A stretch of 64,000 nucleotides of DNA from Bacillus sp. FJAT-22090 (GTDB lineage Bacteria; Bacillota; Bacilli; Bacillales_A; Planococcaceae): contig NZ_VEBK01000001.1 of NCBI RefSeq assembly GCF_007676755.1, positions 248,001 through 312,000 of the forward strand. Reading direction: 5' to 3'. The notes beneath the pieces are model-generated. The model ran no database searches, was not told the DNA's origin, and saw only the letters and a program-made list of their open reading frames with translations. Each line of letters begins with the position of its first letter. The first letter of the stretch is position 1. This document shows, piece by piece, positions 51,811 through 60,060 of this stretch. A program made the position numbers and the translations under genes.

Positions 51811-51854
51811 AATAAAAAGCAAGTAAGCGAACATTATGTCGTTCACTTACTCGC
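51811..51854 (-). terminator. Terminator of the cotO-like gene
   Basis: A 14-bp stem with two mismatches (51819-51832 with 51841-51854; AGTAAGcGAAC pairs with GTTCaCTTACT) is followed on the minus strand by CTTTTTATTTTTG. Confidence 0.8.
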
Positions 51855-51908
51855 AATGAAATTCTTTTTAGGACTATTTCAGTGTCCTCTATTTGCTCTA
51901 TAGTTTTT

Positions 51909-52277
51909 TTATTTCATTTCAACCCCACGCCATACAATTCGCTTTACTTGATCGATCTTGTACGTCATGAGCTCTCCAGCACCGATTGAAAAAGTAACCT
52001 GTTCATCGTCTACAGAATCCACTTCTCCTTGAATCAGTGCGCCATCCTCTAAATGGAAAACTAACGGCCGGTATACTTTACGTTGAAACGGCTTTGAAAG
52101 AAATTTTAACTTATCTAATATAGCAATTGTTTTCTCCGTCATACTAGAACGTATTTCATATATTGATGTACTTTCATCTTGTTCTTCTTCCATTTGAATC
52201 TCTACCCTTACACCGGGAGGCAAATGAAAAACAGGTGGACCTTTTATGAAAAGTAAAGGATCATTATTATAACTCAC
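51909..52277 (-). CDS. cotO: Spore coat protein, CotO-like
   Basis: 122 aa from GTG 52277, six bases after AAAAAGGAT; a GTG six bases upstream touches that site. An N-terminal NDPLLFIKGPPVFHLPP segment, a variable acidic middle and a C-terminal beta-rich domain (RPLVFHLEDGALIQGEVDSV, then YKIDQVKRIVWRG) fit the CotO family in outline. Position supports this: cotO lies next to cotZ in B. subtilis. A sigma-K-type promoter lies upstream. The protein is shorter than B. subtilis CotO (about 220 aa), so the name is tentative. Confidence 0.62.
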   Translation of the reverse strand: MSYNNDPLLFIKGPPVFHLPPGVRVEIQMEEEQDESTSIYEIRSSMTEKTIAILDKLKFLSKPFQRKVYRPLVFHLEDGALIQGEVDSVDDEQVTFSIGAGELMTYKIDQVKRIVWRGVEMK

Positions 52278-52296
52278 AGACACATCCTTTTTCCTT

Positions 52297-52324
52297 TACT
52301 TTATGCATTCACCTAAAATAATGT
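52297..52324 (-). promoter_or_regulatory. Sigma-K promoter of the cotO-like gene
   Basis: On the minus strand AC (52323-52324), 17 bases and CATAAAGTA (52297-52305) fit the sigma-K pattern. It lies 20 bases before the start codon. Confidence 0.7.
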
Positions 52325-52334
52325 GATACCACAC

Positions 52335-53699
52335 CTATAAAGAGGAGATAAATACAGTAGCAAGCCCAAGATAAATTAATATACTAATTACATCGTTAAT
52401 CGTTGTGATAAAAGGTCCTGAAGCAACAGCAGGATCAATTTTCATGCGTTGAATTAATAAAGGGATAAATGTCCCACCAATTGTGGCCACAAAAATAGAA
52501 ACAAAAATAGCAGCTCCAACTAACAATCCAATTACTAAATCATGCTTCCAAAAGAAAACAATACCGATTACTATTATTCCACATAATAGCCCTGTAGTGA
52601 GACCTGTTCCCGCTTCTCGTGCTAGAAGCTTCATTTTACTTTGCTTTTCAATGTCACCTGTCGCAATCCCTCTTATAGCAACGGCGAGTGCTTGAGTACC
52701 ACTATTTCCGGCCGTTCCAGATATAAGAGGTATAAATACAGCGAGCAATGCAACTTTTTCTAAGGTTCCTGTAAAAACACTCATCAAACTTGCTGTCATC
52801 ATACCTAAAAATAATAAAATAATAAGCCATGGCAGCCTCTTTTTTGCAGCTTGAAAAGGATTTTTGTCAAATGAATCCATGTCGGAAACACCGGCAAGCT
52901 TTGAATAATCGTCCGATGCTTCTTCATCTAATACATCAATTATATCATCAACTGTAACAATCCCAAGAAGATGCTGTTCAAAATCTACTACCGGTACTGC
53001 TAAGAAATCATAGTCTTTAATCATATGTGCCACTTCTTCTTGATCATCGCTAACTGATACGCTGACAACCCGTTCGTTCATAATATCCTTAATAAGCGTA
53101 TCTTCATCCGCTATAATAAGATCACGAAGAGAAATTACTCCCGTTAATTGGTGATTTTCATTCACAACAAATAGATAATAGATTGTCTCAGCATTCGGGG
53201 CTTCATTTCTAAGTATAGTCATTGCAGAACGACAAGTGGAATTTTCGGGAATCGCAACATATTCCGTTGTCATAATGGATCCGGCGGTATATTCCTCATA
53301 ATGAAGAAGATCTTTGATTTCTTGTGCAGACTCTACATCCATTATACTTAAATAACTTGCAACCTCGTCTTTACCCAATTCATTTAATACGTCTACCGCG
53401 TTATCCGCATACATATAGGAAAGCATGTCTGCTGCATAGGTTTTATCCATTTCTTTTAAATAGAAGTCATATTGCTCGTCTTCAAACTTTGTCGCTTCAA
53501 ACAGTTCAGCCATTTCTTTAGGAGATAGGTAGTGAAAGATTTTCTTTCGTATTTCTGGCTCCACCTTTTCAAAAAATAGCGATTGGTCATAAGGATGTAG
53601 CTGCATAAATTCTTCTCTAAACTCATCCATTAAATCCTTACTTAAAAAACCAATTAAATTTGACTCTTCTATTTGCAACTGATCCATTTCTTCTTTCAC
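52335..53699 (-). CDS. mgtE: Magnesium transporter MgtE
   Basis: 454 aa. The N-domain (about 1-130) has PYDQSLFFEKVEPEIRKKIF. A CBS pair (about 135-260) senses cytoplasmic Mg2+, and a five-helix pore domain (about 285-454) carries SGTAGNSGTQALAVAIRG, with conserved Asp in DPAVASGPF. It forms a dimeric, Mg2+-gated channel. The upstream gap of 196 bp contains a sigma-A promoter but no M-box riboswitch. Confidence 0.96.
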   Translation of the reverse strand: MKEEMDQLQIEESNLIGFLSKDLMDEFREEFMQLHPYDQSLFFEKVEPEIRKKIFHYLSPKEMAELFEATKFEDEQYDFYLKEMDKTYAADMLSYMYADNAVDVLNELGKDEVASYLSIMDVESAQEIKDLLHYEEYTAGSIMTTEYVAIPENSTCRSAMTILRNEAPNAETIYYLFVVNENHQLTGVISLRDLIIADEDTLIKDIMNERVVSVSVSDDQEEVAHMIKDYDFLAVPVVDFEQHLLGIVTVDDIIDVLDEEASDDYSKLAGVSDMDSFDKNPFQAAKKRLPWLIILLFLGMMTASLMSVFTGTLEKVALLAVFIPLISGTAGNSGTQALAVAIRGIATGDIEKQSKMKLLAREAGTGLTTGLLCGIIVIGIVFFWKHDLVIGLLVGAAIFVSIFVATIGGTFIPLLIQRMKIDPAVASGPFITTINDVISILIYLGLATVFISSL

Positions 53700-53732
53700 A
53701 CTTTTCCCTCCTTCCAGTGCTCATACCTATTC

Positions 53733-53761
53733 ATTGTATGGGCTTAAATACGAATAAGCAA
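53733..53761 (-). promoter_or_regulatory. Sigma-A promoter of mgtE
   Basis: On the minus strand TTGCTT (53756-53761) and TACAAT (53733-53738) are separated by 17 bases, about 34 bases before the mgtE start. Confidence 0.65.
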
Positions 53762-53847
53762 CCTCTTTCATAGAAAAATGGCATTGTTTACGTTGTATTA
53801 TTCCCCGGGAAATCATTCTAAAACGATTGGACAATTGAAAACGAAAA

Positions 53848-53895
53848 AAACCACAAAAAAATACCTAGTATTCAGGATTTTTTAGTGGCTTTCAA
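53848..53895 (-). terminator. Terminator of the yjbO cluster
   Basis: On the minus strand CCACTAAAAAATCC pairs with GGTATTTTTTTGTGG across a short loop, followed by a T-run. It closes the relQ-nadK-yjbO operon. Confidence 0.75.
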
Positions 53896-54792
53896 TTAGA
53901 TGAAGCTAATCATATCTTTTGGGAATGGAGATACAATTTGTAAATTCTGCTTTGTAAAAGGGTGTACTAAATTTAACTCTCTTGCATGCAATGCTTGTCT
54001 ATTGATAAACCTCTGGCTACCGCCGTATAAATCGTCTCCGATAAGTGGGTGACCAATCGACATCATATGTACCCGTATTTGATGGGTGCGCCCGGTATGT
54101 AGACGTAACCTTACATGGGTAAGATCTTCTCCTTGCATATGAAACCTTTTTAACACTTGGACAGATGTTTTAGCGTTTTTCCCTTCCGGTGAGATAATAC
54201 GCTCAATAATACTTCCATTTTTACGACCGATTGGTGCATCAATTAGAAAACTATCATTTTCAACAGTTCCATGTACAATTGCCTCATAAGTTCTCGATAT
54301 AGCACCATTTTTTTGCATTTCACTTAACAAGTGGTGGGCATGTCTGTGTTTTGCAACACAAATAACTCCCGAAGTGTCCTTATCTAATCTTGTGACAATA
54401 TGAACAGTGGAAGAAAGTCCACTTTCCTCTAAGTAACCAGCTACAAAATTAGCGATTGTCCCCTTTGGATGTTCGCGTGAAGGAATTGTACTAAGTCCAG
54501 CTTCCTTGGAAAAAATTAAAAGATGTTCATCCTCAAAAAGAATGGGGAACACACCTTTTTGAGCGATTAGTCCCCCACTCTTTTTCTCTTCTGGAAAGAT
54601 AATTGTAACGATATCATCTTTTTTTAATTGATGTCTAACTGTTTTTTCTTCTCCATTAACGAGTATGAAGCCGCCTTCATATTTAATACTTGCCAAGGCT
54701 TTTTTAGAAATACCATATTGTTTAATTGCATCCCGAAGTAGTAATTGGGATTCTTTTACGTCAAATGTTAACTTTACTTGATTATTTTTCAT
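53896..54792 (-). CDS. yjbO: RluA/RluD family pseudouridine synthase (YjbO)
   Basis: 298 aa. An S4-like N-terminus with [17 protein letters not shown] precedes the catalytic domain with [11 protein letters not shown] (catalytic Asp about 141) and [12 protein letters not shown]. It isomerises uridine in rRNA or tRNA. The start overlaps the NAD kinase stop by ATGA. The gene order relQ-nadK-yjbO is the same as B. subtilis yjbM-yjbN-yjbO. Confidence 0.95.
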   Translation of the reverse strand: MKNNQVKLTFDVKESQLLLRDAIKQYGISKKALASIKYEGGFILVNGEEKTVRHQLKKDDIVTIIFPEEKKSGGLIAQKGVFPILFEDEHLLIFSKEAGLSTIPSREHPKGTIANFVAGYLEESGLSSTVHIVTRLDKDTSGVICVAKHRHAHHLLSEMQKNGAISRTYEAIVHGTVENDSFLIDAPIGRKNGSIIERIISPEGKNAKTSVQVLKRFHMQGEDLTHVRLRLHTGRTHQIRVHMMSIGHPLIGDDLYGGSQRFINRQALHARELNLVHPFTKQNLQIVSPFPKDMISFI

Positions 54793-55595
54793 TTCTCTAA
54801 ATCACTATCGATGAACGAATCATGTACCCGTTGCCAAAAAGGGAAAGATCTAAAGCGTGCGAAACGGATTTTATCATCTGCCACTCGATATTTAATCGAT
54901 TGCACGTCTTTATGCAATAATTGTAAATGATCAATTGTGACCATAAAATCTGGGCCTTTTACTGGTTTTAACAAGCAAGAATGATGCTTGGGTAATACGA
55001 GAGAGGATCCGACCGTACGAAAAACCCGATTATTGATAGATGCAATTTCTGCAAGTTGCATCGCTTCTAGTGAAGGATGTACTATTGCCCCACCGAGCGC
55101 TTTATTGTATGCCGTACTTCCAGAAGGCGTTGACATACAGAGCCCGTCCCCTCTGAATCGTTCGAAATGCTTTCCATTTAGTTCCACATCCATAACTAAA
55201 GTTACATCTGGCGATTTGACAGTCGATTCATTGACTGCAAGATAAACCGAACTATCTTCCTCATGCCTATAATTGATTGTTACTTCTAAAAGTGGATATT
55301 CAATAACTTCAAACTCTTTTTGTGCAATGCTAATAACTAGCTTTTCGATTTCGATTGGCTTCCAATCTGCATAAAAACCTAGATGGCCAGTGTGAATACC
55401 TACAAAGGCAACCGAATTTGTTAAATGCTTATACTTGTGAAAAGCATGTAATAAAGTTCCATCTCCCCCGATTGACAACACAATATCTGGGTTTTCTTCA
55501 TCGCAGATAAGTCCAAAGTCTACTAAATATTTTTTTGCAGTTTCCATTAAGCGATTGGATAACTCATCATTTCGTGATTGGATAAAAAACCTCAT
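54789..55595 (-). CDS. nadK: NAD kinase
   Basis: 268 aa. The catalytic GGDG motif is in [12 protein letters not shown] (about 42-53), and NESTVKS and the Gly-rich [21 protein letters not shown] bind NAD and ATP. It phosphorylates NAD to NADP. The start overlaps the relQ stop by four bases. Three-gene translational coupling suggests that (p)ppGpp synthesis and NADP production are co-regulated. Confidence 0.96.
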   Translation of the reverse strand: MRFFIQSRNDELSNRLMETAKKYLVDFGLICDEENPDIVLSIGGDGTLLHAFHKYKHLTNSVAFVGIHTGHLGFYADWKPIEIEKLVISIAQKEFEVIEYPLLEVTINYRHEEDSSVYLAVNESTVKSPDVTLVMDVELNGKHFERFRGDGLCMSTPSGSTAYNKALGGAIVHPSLEAMQLAEIASINNRVFRTVGSSLVLPKHHSCLLKPVKGPDFMVTIDHLQLLHKDVQSIKYRVADDKIRFARFRSFPFWQRVHDSFIDSDLEK

Positions 55596-56272
55596 CGTTC
55601 GCGCCCCCTCTCTTCTTTATGGCTTTCATGGATTCTTGGAGTGGATAATTCCTTATTTTCACTAAAGTACTTTTGAGCTTCTTGTATTTCTCCTCGTATT
55701 AAAGACATTTCCTCATCTAGCCTAAAAGCTGCTTCCGCAGCATATTGTAAACGTTTTTTTATCTCTTCTGGAAAGATTCCTTTATACTTATAATTTAACG
55801 AATGTTCAATAGATGCCCAAAAGTTCATTGCAAGTGTGCGAATTTGTATCTCTGCTAAAATATTTATCTCGCCGTGTATAGTTTGGACAGGATACTCAAT
55901 AATCACATGGTACGATCGATAACCACTTTGTTTTTTATGAGAAATATAATCCCTTTCTTCCACGATTTTTATATCTTTTCGAGAGCGTAATATTTCCACC
56001 ACGTTTTCAATATCATCTACAAACTGACACATCATCCGCAAACCAGCGATATCAGGTATTTCTTTTGCTAATGTTTCAGAAGGTTCAAATACAATACCTT
56101 TCACAAGCGACTTATCATAAATACTTGCTAACGGTTTTACACGTCCTGTTACAAATTCAATCGGCGAGTTTGTATTTTCCATTTCATATTGTGTACGCAT
56201 TCCTTTTAACTTTACTTTCAATTCGGAAACTGCTTGCTTGTAAGGCTCTAAAAAACGTTCCCATTGCCCCAT
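55592..56272 (-). CDS. relQ: Small alarmone synthetase RelQ (YjbM/SasB)
   Basis: 226 aa. The synthetase domain has [13 protein letters not shown] and the QIRT segment [20 protein letters not shown]. There is no hydrolase or regulatory domain, as in SAS1 proteins. It makes (p)ppGpp from GTP/GDP and ATP as a tetramer. The C-terminus is charged. It heads the relQ-nadK-yjbO operon. Its start has GGTGAG just upstream. Confidence 0.95.
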   Translation of the reverse strand: MGQWERFLEPYKQAVSELKVKLKGMRTQYEMENTNSPIEFVTGRVKPLASIYDKSLVKGIVFEPSETLAKEIPDIAGLRMMCQFVDDIENVVEILRSRKDIKIVEERDYISHKKQSGYRSYHVIIEYPVQTIHGEINILAEIQIRTLAMNFWASIEHSLNYKYKGIFPEEIKKRLQYAAEAAFRLDEEMSLIRGEIQEAQKYFSENKELSTPRIHESHKEERGRER

Positions 56273-56291
56273 AAACTCACCTTCATTTCAC

Positions 56292-56699
56292 TTATGCTTT
56301 TAATATTTCTTCAAATGCTTCTTCTACCGCTTTGGAAAATTCGACACCGTAGTTATCATTTCCTTCAATATTAAATATAAGCATTTCAAGTTCTTCTTTA
56401 AACTTTTGTAGAGTAAGTTCCGCTTCACCGAATTGTAGTGTTGGGTCTTCCTCTGCTTTTAATGTATTTACTAATAACGGCCAAACGTCTTGTCCGAACT
56501 TCAAGTAATGATACCCTGTTTCATCTTCTAATAAGTAGACAAAAGATAAAGAATCGGAATCAGTAATCATTTGTCCCCCTGCTTTTATAGTAGGTTGATT
56601 TGGTGTTTCTTCTAGTGTAAATCGAATATCATTTTCTAATTGCACACCGCTGTGTACGAAATAAGTAATAGGCAAAATAAATCTTTCCTTTCTGTCCAT
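56292..56699 (-). CDS. yjbL: UPF0738 family protein (YjbL)
   Basis: 135 aa, soluble. The sequence FILPITYFVHSGVQLENDIRF and the acidic C-terminal NYGVEFSKAVEEAFEEIL match the UPF0738/YjbL family of unknown function. GAAAGGAAAG precedes the ATG. It lies 19 bp upstream of relQ on the same strand and diverges from the CYTH gene, again as in B. subtilis. Confidence 0.88.
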   Translation of the reverse strand: MDRKERFILPITYFVHSGVQLENDIRFTLEETPNQPTIKAGGQMITDSDSLSFVYLLEDETGYHYLKFGQDVWPLLVNTLKAEEDPTLQFGEAELTLQKFKEELEMLIFNIEGNDNYGVEFSKAVEEAFEEILKA

Positions 56700-56774
56700 T
56701 CTTTCACTATTTTATCATATTGAAACTCATTGCAAACCGTCTATAATAGAAATAATAGGAAAGGTCGTGAAATT

Positions 56775-57350
56775 ATGCATTCTGAACAAGAAATCGAGTT
56801 TAAGAACCTTTTAACAAAAGAAGAATTTCAACGGTTGATAGACGCTTTTATGTTGACAACTCATGATTTTCAAACACAAACAAATTATTATTTCGATACG
56901 ATTGAAAATTATTTTAAAGAAAAGAAAATGGGGTTTAGATTACGCGTTTTGCCTCATCGCAACGAGCTAACTTTAAAAATTCCAGTACAAGAGCATATTA
57001 TGGAGGAACAAACAGAAATACTGACAAACGAAGAGCGGGATGCTATTCTCCAGCATTCAAGCTTTCCTCCAGTTTCTTTTTTAGAACAAATAAAATATAA
57101 TGGGCCCCTTATCTGTATCGGCAGTATGCAAACGAATCGTGCTCAAATTGCTTATAACGGAGGGATTCTTTTTTTCGATCACTCTCATTATAGTCAGACA
57201 GAAGATTTTGAGGTAGAATATGAAAGTCAGGATGTCGAAAATGGGCGAAAAAGCTTTCTTAATTTATTAGAAAAACACCATATAACTCATAGACCTGCCG
57301 ACAAAAAAATTGCTCGCCTTATGAAATATAATAATTCGTTGAAAGGTTGA
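56775..57350 (+). CDS. yjbK: CYTH domain protein (YjbK)
   Basis: 191 aa from ATG 56775, ten bases after GGAAAGG. The CYTH signature ExExK is seen as EQEIEFK (residues 4-10), and repeated charged strands follow (FRLRVLPHRNELTLK). These proteins bind organic phosphates through a tunnel of basic and acidic residues; some are triphosphatases. B. subtilis YjbK is also found next to relQ and yjbL. The specific substrate is unknown. Confidence 0.92.
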   Translation: MHSEQEIEFKNLLTKEEFQRLIDAFMLTTHDFQTQTNYYFDTIENYFKEKKMGFRLRVLPHRNELTLKIPVQEHIMEEQTEILTNEERDAILQHSSFPPVSFLEQIKYNGPLICIGSMQTNRAQIAYNGGILFFDHSHYSQTEDFEVEYESQDVENGRKSFLNLLEKHHITHRPADKKIARLMKYNNSLKG

Positions 57351-57356
57351 TACCTC

Positions 57357-58007
57357 TTGGATATTCAATCCCTCAAAACATTAATCGAAATAAATGCCAT
57401 GCAATCGCTTGGAGCAGTTCAAAGCTCACAAAATAATTCCTCTACCTCTCTTTTTTCTGAGATGTTAGGACAAGTACTTCAAACTGGTGAAAATAATACA
57501 ACTTCATATAATGATAATTCATTGTTTTATAATGGTAGTTCCCCTGTTTTTATGCCATCAAACTTTGCCTATCAACAGGAAAGCTTGGTGAATAGCATAG
57601 CATCTTATGCACCGTCAAATACAATGACAAGTTCTGATTTTAATGACATTATTAATCGCGCAGCAGTAACATATAATGTACCAGCAAAACTAATTAGCTC
57701 TGTCATTAAACAAGAATCCAATTTTAACCCGTCTGCTTTAAGTTCTGCAGGAGCATCTGGCCTCATGCAATTGATGCCAGGAACTGCTAAATATTTAGGT
57801 GTGACGAACATATTAGACCCAGAGCAAAATGTCATGGGCGGCGCCAAATATTTACGCCAGATGCTCGATCAATTCGATGGGAACATAGAAACGGCACTCG
57901 CTGCTTATAATGCAGGACCTGGTGCAGTAAAAAAACATGGTGGCATCCCTCCATATAAAGAAACACAAAATTACGTTCAAAAAGTTTTAAACAACTACCA
58001 AGCATAA
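57357..58007 (+). CDS. Lytic transglycosylase (YjbJ, SLT domain)
   Basis: 216 aa from a TTG start. No signal peptide is seen. The N-terminal 95 residues are polar and probably disordered. The SLT domain (about 98-212) has the catalytic Glu in ISSVIKQESNFNPSALSSAGASG, then LMQLMPGTAKYLGV and ALAAYNAGPGAVKKHGGIP. It cleaves the glycan strands of peptidoglycan to form anhydro ends. AAAGGTTG is upstream. The gene follows yjbK by six bases, so they are likely one operon. Export without a signal peptide is unclear. Confidence 0.9.
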   Translation: MDIQSLKTLIEINAMQSLGAVQSSQNNSSTSLFSEMLGQVLQTGENNTTSYNDNSLFYNGSSPVFMPSNFAYQQESLVNSIASYAPSNTMTSSDFNDIINRAAVTYNVPAKLISSVIKQESNFNPSALSSAGASGLMQLMPGTAKYLGVTNILDPEQNVMGGAKYLRQMLDQFDGNIETALAAYNAGPGAVKKHGGIPPYKETQNYVQKVLNNYQA

Positions 58008-58014
58008 TATGGAC

Positions 58015-58040
58015 ACGACCTTTTGCTAGGTCGTTTTTTA
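58015..58040 (+). terminator. Terminator after the lytic transglycosylase gene
   Basis: A 7-bp stem (ACGACCT, 58015-58021 with 58028-58034) is followed by TTTTTTATT. Confidence 0.75.
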
Positions 58041-58156
58041 TTGTAACAACGGAAGTCAAGAGGAAGTAGGTCATACAGTCGTTGCAATACAATATCGCGA
58101 TTTTAGACCGTATTCCTATGACATAGGCGCTTCCGCTTTTCTTGCAGTCTAATTAT

Positions 58157-58185
58157 TTGAGATAATTCTATTGGATTGATAGAAT
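58157..58185 (+). promoter_or_regulatory. Sigma-A promoter of yjbI-spxH
   Basis: TTGAGA (58157-58162) and TAGAAT (58180-58185) are separated by 17 bases, about 34 bases before the yjbI start. Confidence 0.65.
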
Positions 58186-58218
58186 GATAATAGAGCTAAA
58201 GCAAAGGAGTAAAGAATA

Positions 58219-58617
58219 ATGACGCAAAAGCCAATACTTCCTTACGATGAGATCGGAGCAGAAAAATTATCCCAGCTTGTCGATACGTTTTACAGTAATG
58301 TAGCCAAACATCCCAAGCTGAAGCCGATCTTTCCAGATGACTTAACGGAAACCGCAAGAAAACAAAAACAATTTTTAACACAGTACCTTGGTGGTCCTAA
58401 TTTATATACAGAAGAGCATGGACATCCGATGATGAAAATGCGTCATAATCCTTTTCCAATTACACCTGAAAGGGCTAAAGCTTGGCTTGCTTGCATGAGA
58501 GCCGCAATGGATACAGTTGGTCTTGAAGGAAAGTTTCGTGAAACTTTTTATAGAAGACTGGAACTTACTGCCAACCACATGGTCAATCAAATGAGTCATG
58601 AGGAGGAAGAATTGTGA
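58219..58617 (+). CDS. yjbI: Truncated hemoglobin (YjbI)
   Basis: 132 aa, group II truncated globin. The E-helix region reads FLTQYLGGPNLYTEEHGHPMMKMRH, with the proximal His in the F-helix PMMKMRHNPFPI. Trp and Tyr residues around the heme pocket (AWLACMRAAM) are kept. It is paired with spxH in B. subtilis and other Bacillales; in S. aureus YjbI affects YjbH aggregation under nitrosative stress. The last codons overlap spxH by four bases. Confidence 0.95.
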   Translation: MTQKPILPYDEIGAEKLSQLVDTFYSNVAKHPKLKPIFPDDLTETARKQKQFLTQYLGGPNLYTEEHGHPMMKMRHNPFPITPERAKAWLACMRAAMDTVGLEGKFRETFYRRLELTANHMVNQMSHEEEEL

Positions 58618-59435
58618 CAAGAACACTAATTCCGACTGAAACGATTACATCTCCTTTACTAAACAAGCCTATAGAAATGTACGTTTTTCTTGATCCACTT
58701 TGTCCGGCTTGTTGGGAAATGCAACCGATTATTCGGAAATTGCAAGTGGAATATGGACAGTATTTTACGATTCGAACAGTGCTTAGTACACAGTTGAGTA
58801 ATTTAAATACTGTTTGTAAAATGCCAATTGAAGATAATACTAAGATTCATTGTGACTTTCCAGACATCGAGCATTCCGTTTTCCCTTCAATCGCTGTGAA
58901 AGCTGCAGAATTTCAAGGAAAAAAAGCTGCTCTTCGTTTTTTCAATAAAATACAAGAATATCTTTTTATTAAAACTAAGAATGTTACTTCCTTATCTGTT
59001 TTGCAAGAAATAGCAAATAAAGTAAAGATCGATGTAGCGGAATTCACAAAAGATTTTAAGTCAAAAGAGTGTGCACGTTCTTTCCAAAGCGATTTATCTA
59101 TCACATCCGAAATGGATGTCACTACATTTCCAAGTATCGTATTTTTTAATGAAAATATTGAGGATGAAGGTATAAAAGTTTCTGGTATTTATTCATATGA
59201 CATTTATGTACAAATACTTCAAGAAATGCTATATGAAAAACCTGAAATACAAGATCCTCCTGCTCTCGAAATACTTTTTGATCGTTTCCATTCTCTAACG
59301 ACTAATGAAATTGCTAGCTATTATAATATTTCCGAACAACAAGCAGAACGAGAGCTGAAAAAACTTCTATTACTTCAGGTTGTGGAAAGATTAGTATTAC
59401 CCGACCTTGTCATATGGCGATTGAAAAATAAATAA
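58614..59435 (+). CDS. spxH: SpxH (YjbH), adaptor for Spx proteolysis by ClpXP
   Basis: 273 aa from a GTG start that overlaps the yjbI stop (GTGA). The thioredoxin/DsbA-like fold begins YVFLDPLCPACWEMQP, with a CxxC (CPAC) at residues about 34-37. It continues with a long helical insert and a second strand region (DVTTFPSIVFFNE). SpxH binds Spx and presents it to ClpXP; the N-terminal Cys/His-rich region senses disulfide stress. The C-terminal 60 residues (EIASYYNISEQQAERELKKLL) look like a helix-turn-helix. Confidence 0.95.
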   Translation: MTRTLIPTETITSPLLNKPIEMYVFLDPLCPACWEMQPIIRKLQVEYGQYFTIRTVLSTQLSNLNTVCKMPIEDNTKIHCDFPDIEHSVFPSIAVKAAEFQGKKAALRFFNKIQEYLFIKTKNVTSLSVLQEIANKVKIDVAEFTKDFKSKECARSFQSDLSITSEMDVTTFPSIVFFNENIEDEGIKVSGIYSYDIYVQILQEMLYEKPEIQDPPALEILFDRFHSLTTNEIASYYNISEQQAERELKKLLLLQVVERLVLPDLVIWRLKNK

Positions 59436-59439
59436 AATA

Positions 59440-59476
59440 ACGCTCTCCACTTTCAAAGGATGGAGGGCGTTTTTTT
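59440..59476 (+). terminator. Terminator of spxH
   Basis: A 9-bp stem (CGCTCTCCA, 59441-59449 with 59461-59469, one G-T pair) is followed by seven T. Confidence 0.85.
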
Positions 59477-59501
59477 ATCAGTAAGTAAATTTAATAAATA
59501 G

Positions 59502-59536
59502 AAAACCCCTTTTCCTCAATTAGGAAAAGGGGTTTT
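59502..59536. terminator. Second terminator-like hairpin after spxH
   Basis: A 15-bp perfect stem (AAAACCCCTTTTCCT, 59502-59516 with 59522-59536) has A and T ends on both strands. Confidence 0.75.
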
Positions 59537-59719
59537 CGTTTACAAAGGGGATGGGAGAAATGTTCACGTTCAAACAAAGGGGTGTATGTTATCTTGTGAT
59601 TTATTTCACACTCTTACTTTATCATGTCCTAAATTAAAATACAATATATTAGCCTGTAGTTTCACAAATTCGTCATACATTAGACGTCTAACCTTCTTCT
59701 GAATGGATTGTGTGTAGGG

Positions 59720-60011
59720 ATTGGGGAGCTTGAGGGACTTTTTGGGGAACTCGATGTTTGTTTTGGGGAACTCGCGGCTTGTTTTGGGGAACTCGATGCT
59801 CTCTTTGGGGAACTCGTGGCACTCTTTGGGGAACTCGTGGCACTCTTTGGGGAACTCGGGGCTTGTTTTGGGGAACTCGATGCTCTCTTTGGGGAACTCA
59901 GTTCGCTTTGGGGAACTCGTTACACGCTTTGGGGAACTCGTTACACGCTTTAGGGAATTCGATGCTCGCTTTAAGGAACTCAGTACACGCTTTGGGGAAC
60001 TCATTTCCCAC
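59720..60011. repeat. Fourteen-copy 21-bp array (TTTGGGGAACTCG type)
   Basis: Units begin with TTTGGGGAACTCG and end in short variable blocks such as ATGCTCTC, TGGCACTC, GGCTTGT or TTACACGC. Thirteen of the fourteen units are 21 bp; one at 59888-59906 is 19 bp. Some units are exact duplicates (59804 and 59825; 59907 and 59928). It lies between the convergent spxH and pepF genes, beside the pepF terminator. Several frames lack stops because of the period, but they are not protein-like. Confidence 0.92.
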
Positions 60012-60012
60012 C

Positions 60013-60052
60013 AAACAAAAAGACTAAACCGATTAGGCATCAGTTTAGTCTT
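60013..60052 (-). terminator. Terminator of pepF
   Basis: A 10-bp stem (AAGACTAAAC, 60020-60029 with 60043-60052) is followed on the minus strand by TTTTTGTTTGG. Confidence 0.85.
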
Positions 60053-60060
60053 GTTAATTC

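Noticed and set aside
53700-53895. M-box magnesium riboswitch upstream of mgtE
   Set aside because: I could not find the conserved M-box stems, and the gap has only a simple promoter and the preceding terminator.
59606-60040. Minus-strand open frame of 144 codons over the TTTGGGGAACTCG array, reading as EFPKE-type heptads
   Set aside because: Three plus-strand frames are open across the same array as well. The openness follows from a 21-bp (seven-codon) period lacking stops. There is no ribosome binding site of note and the frame runs through the pepF terminator.
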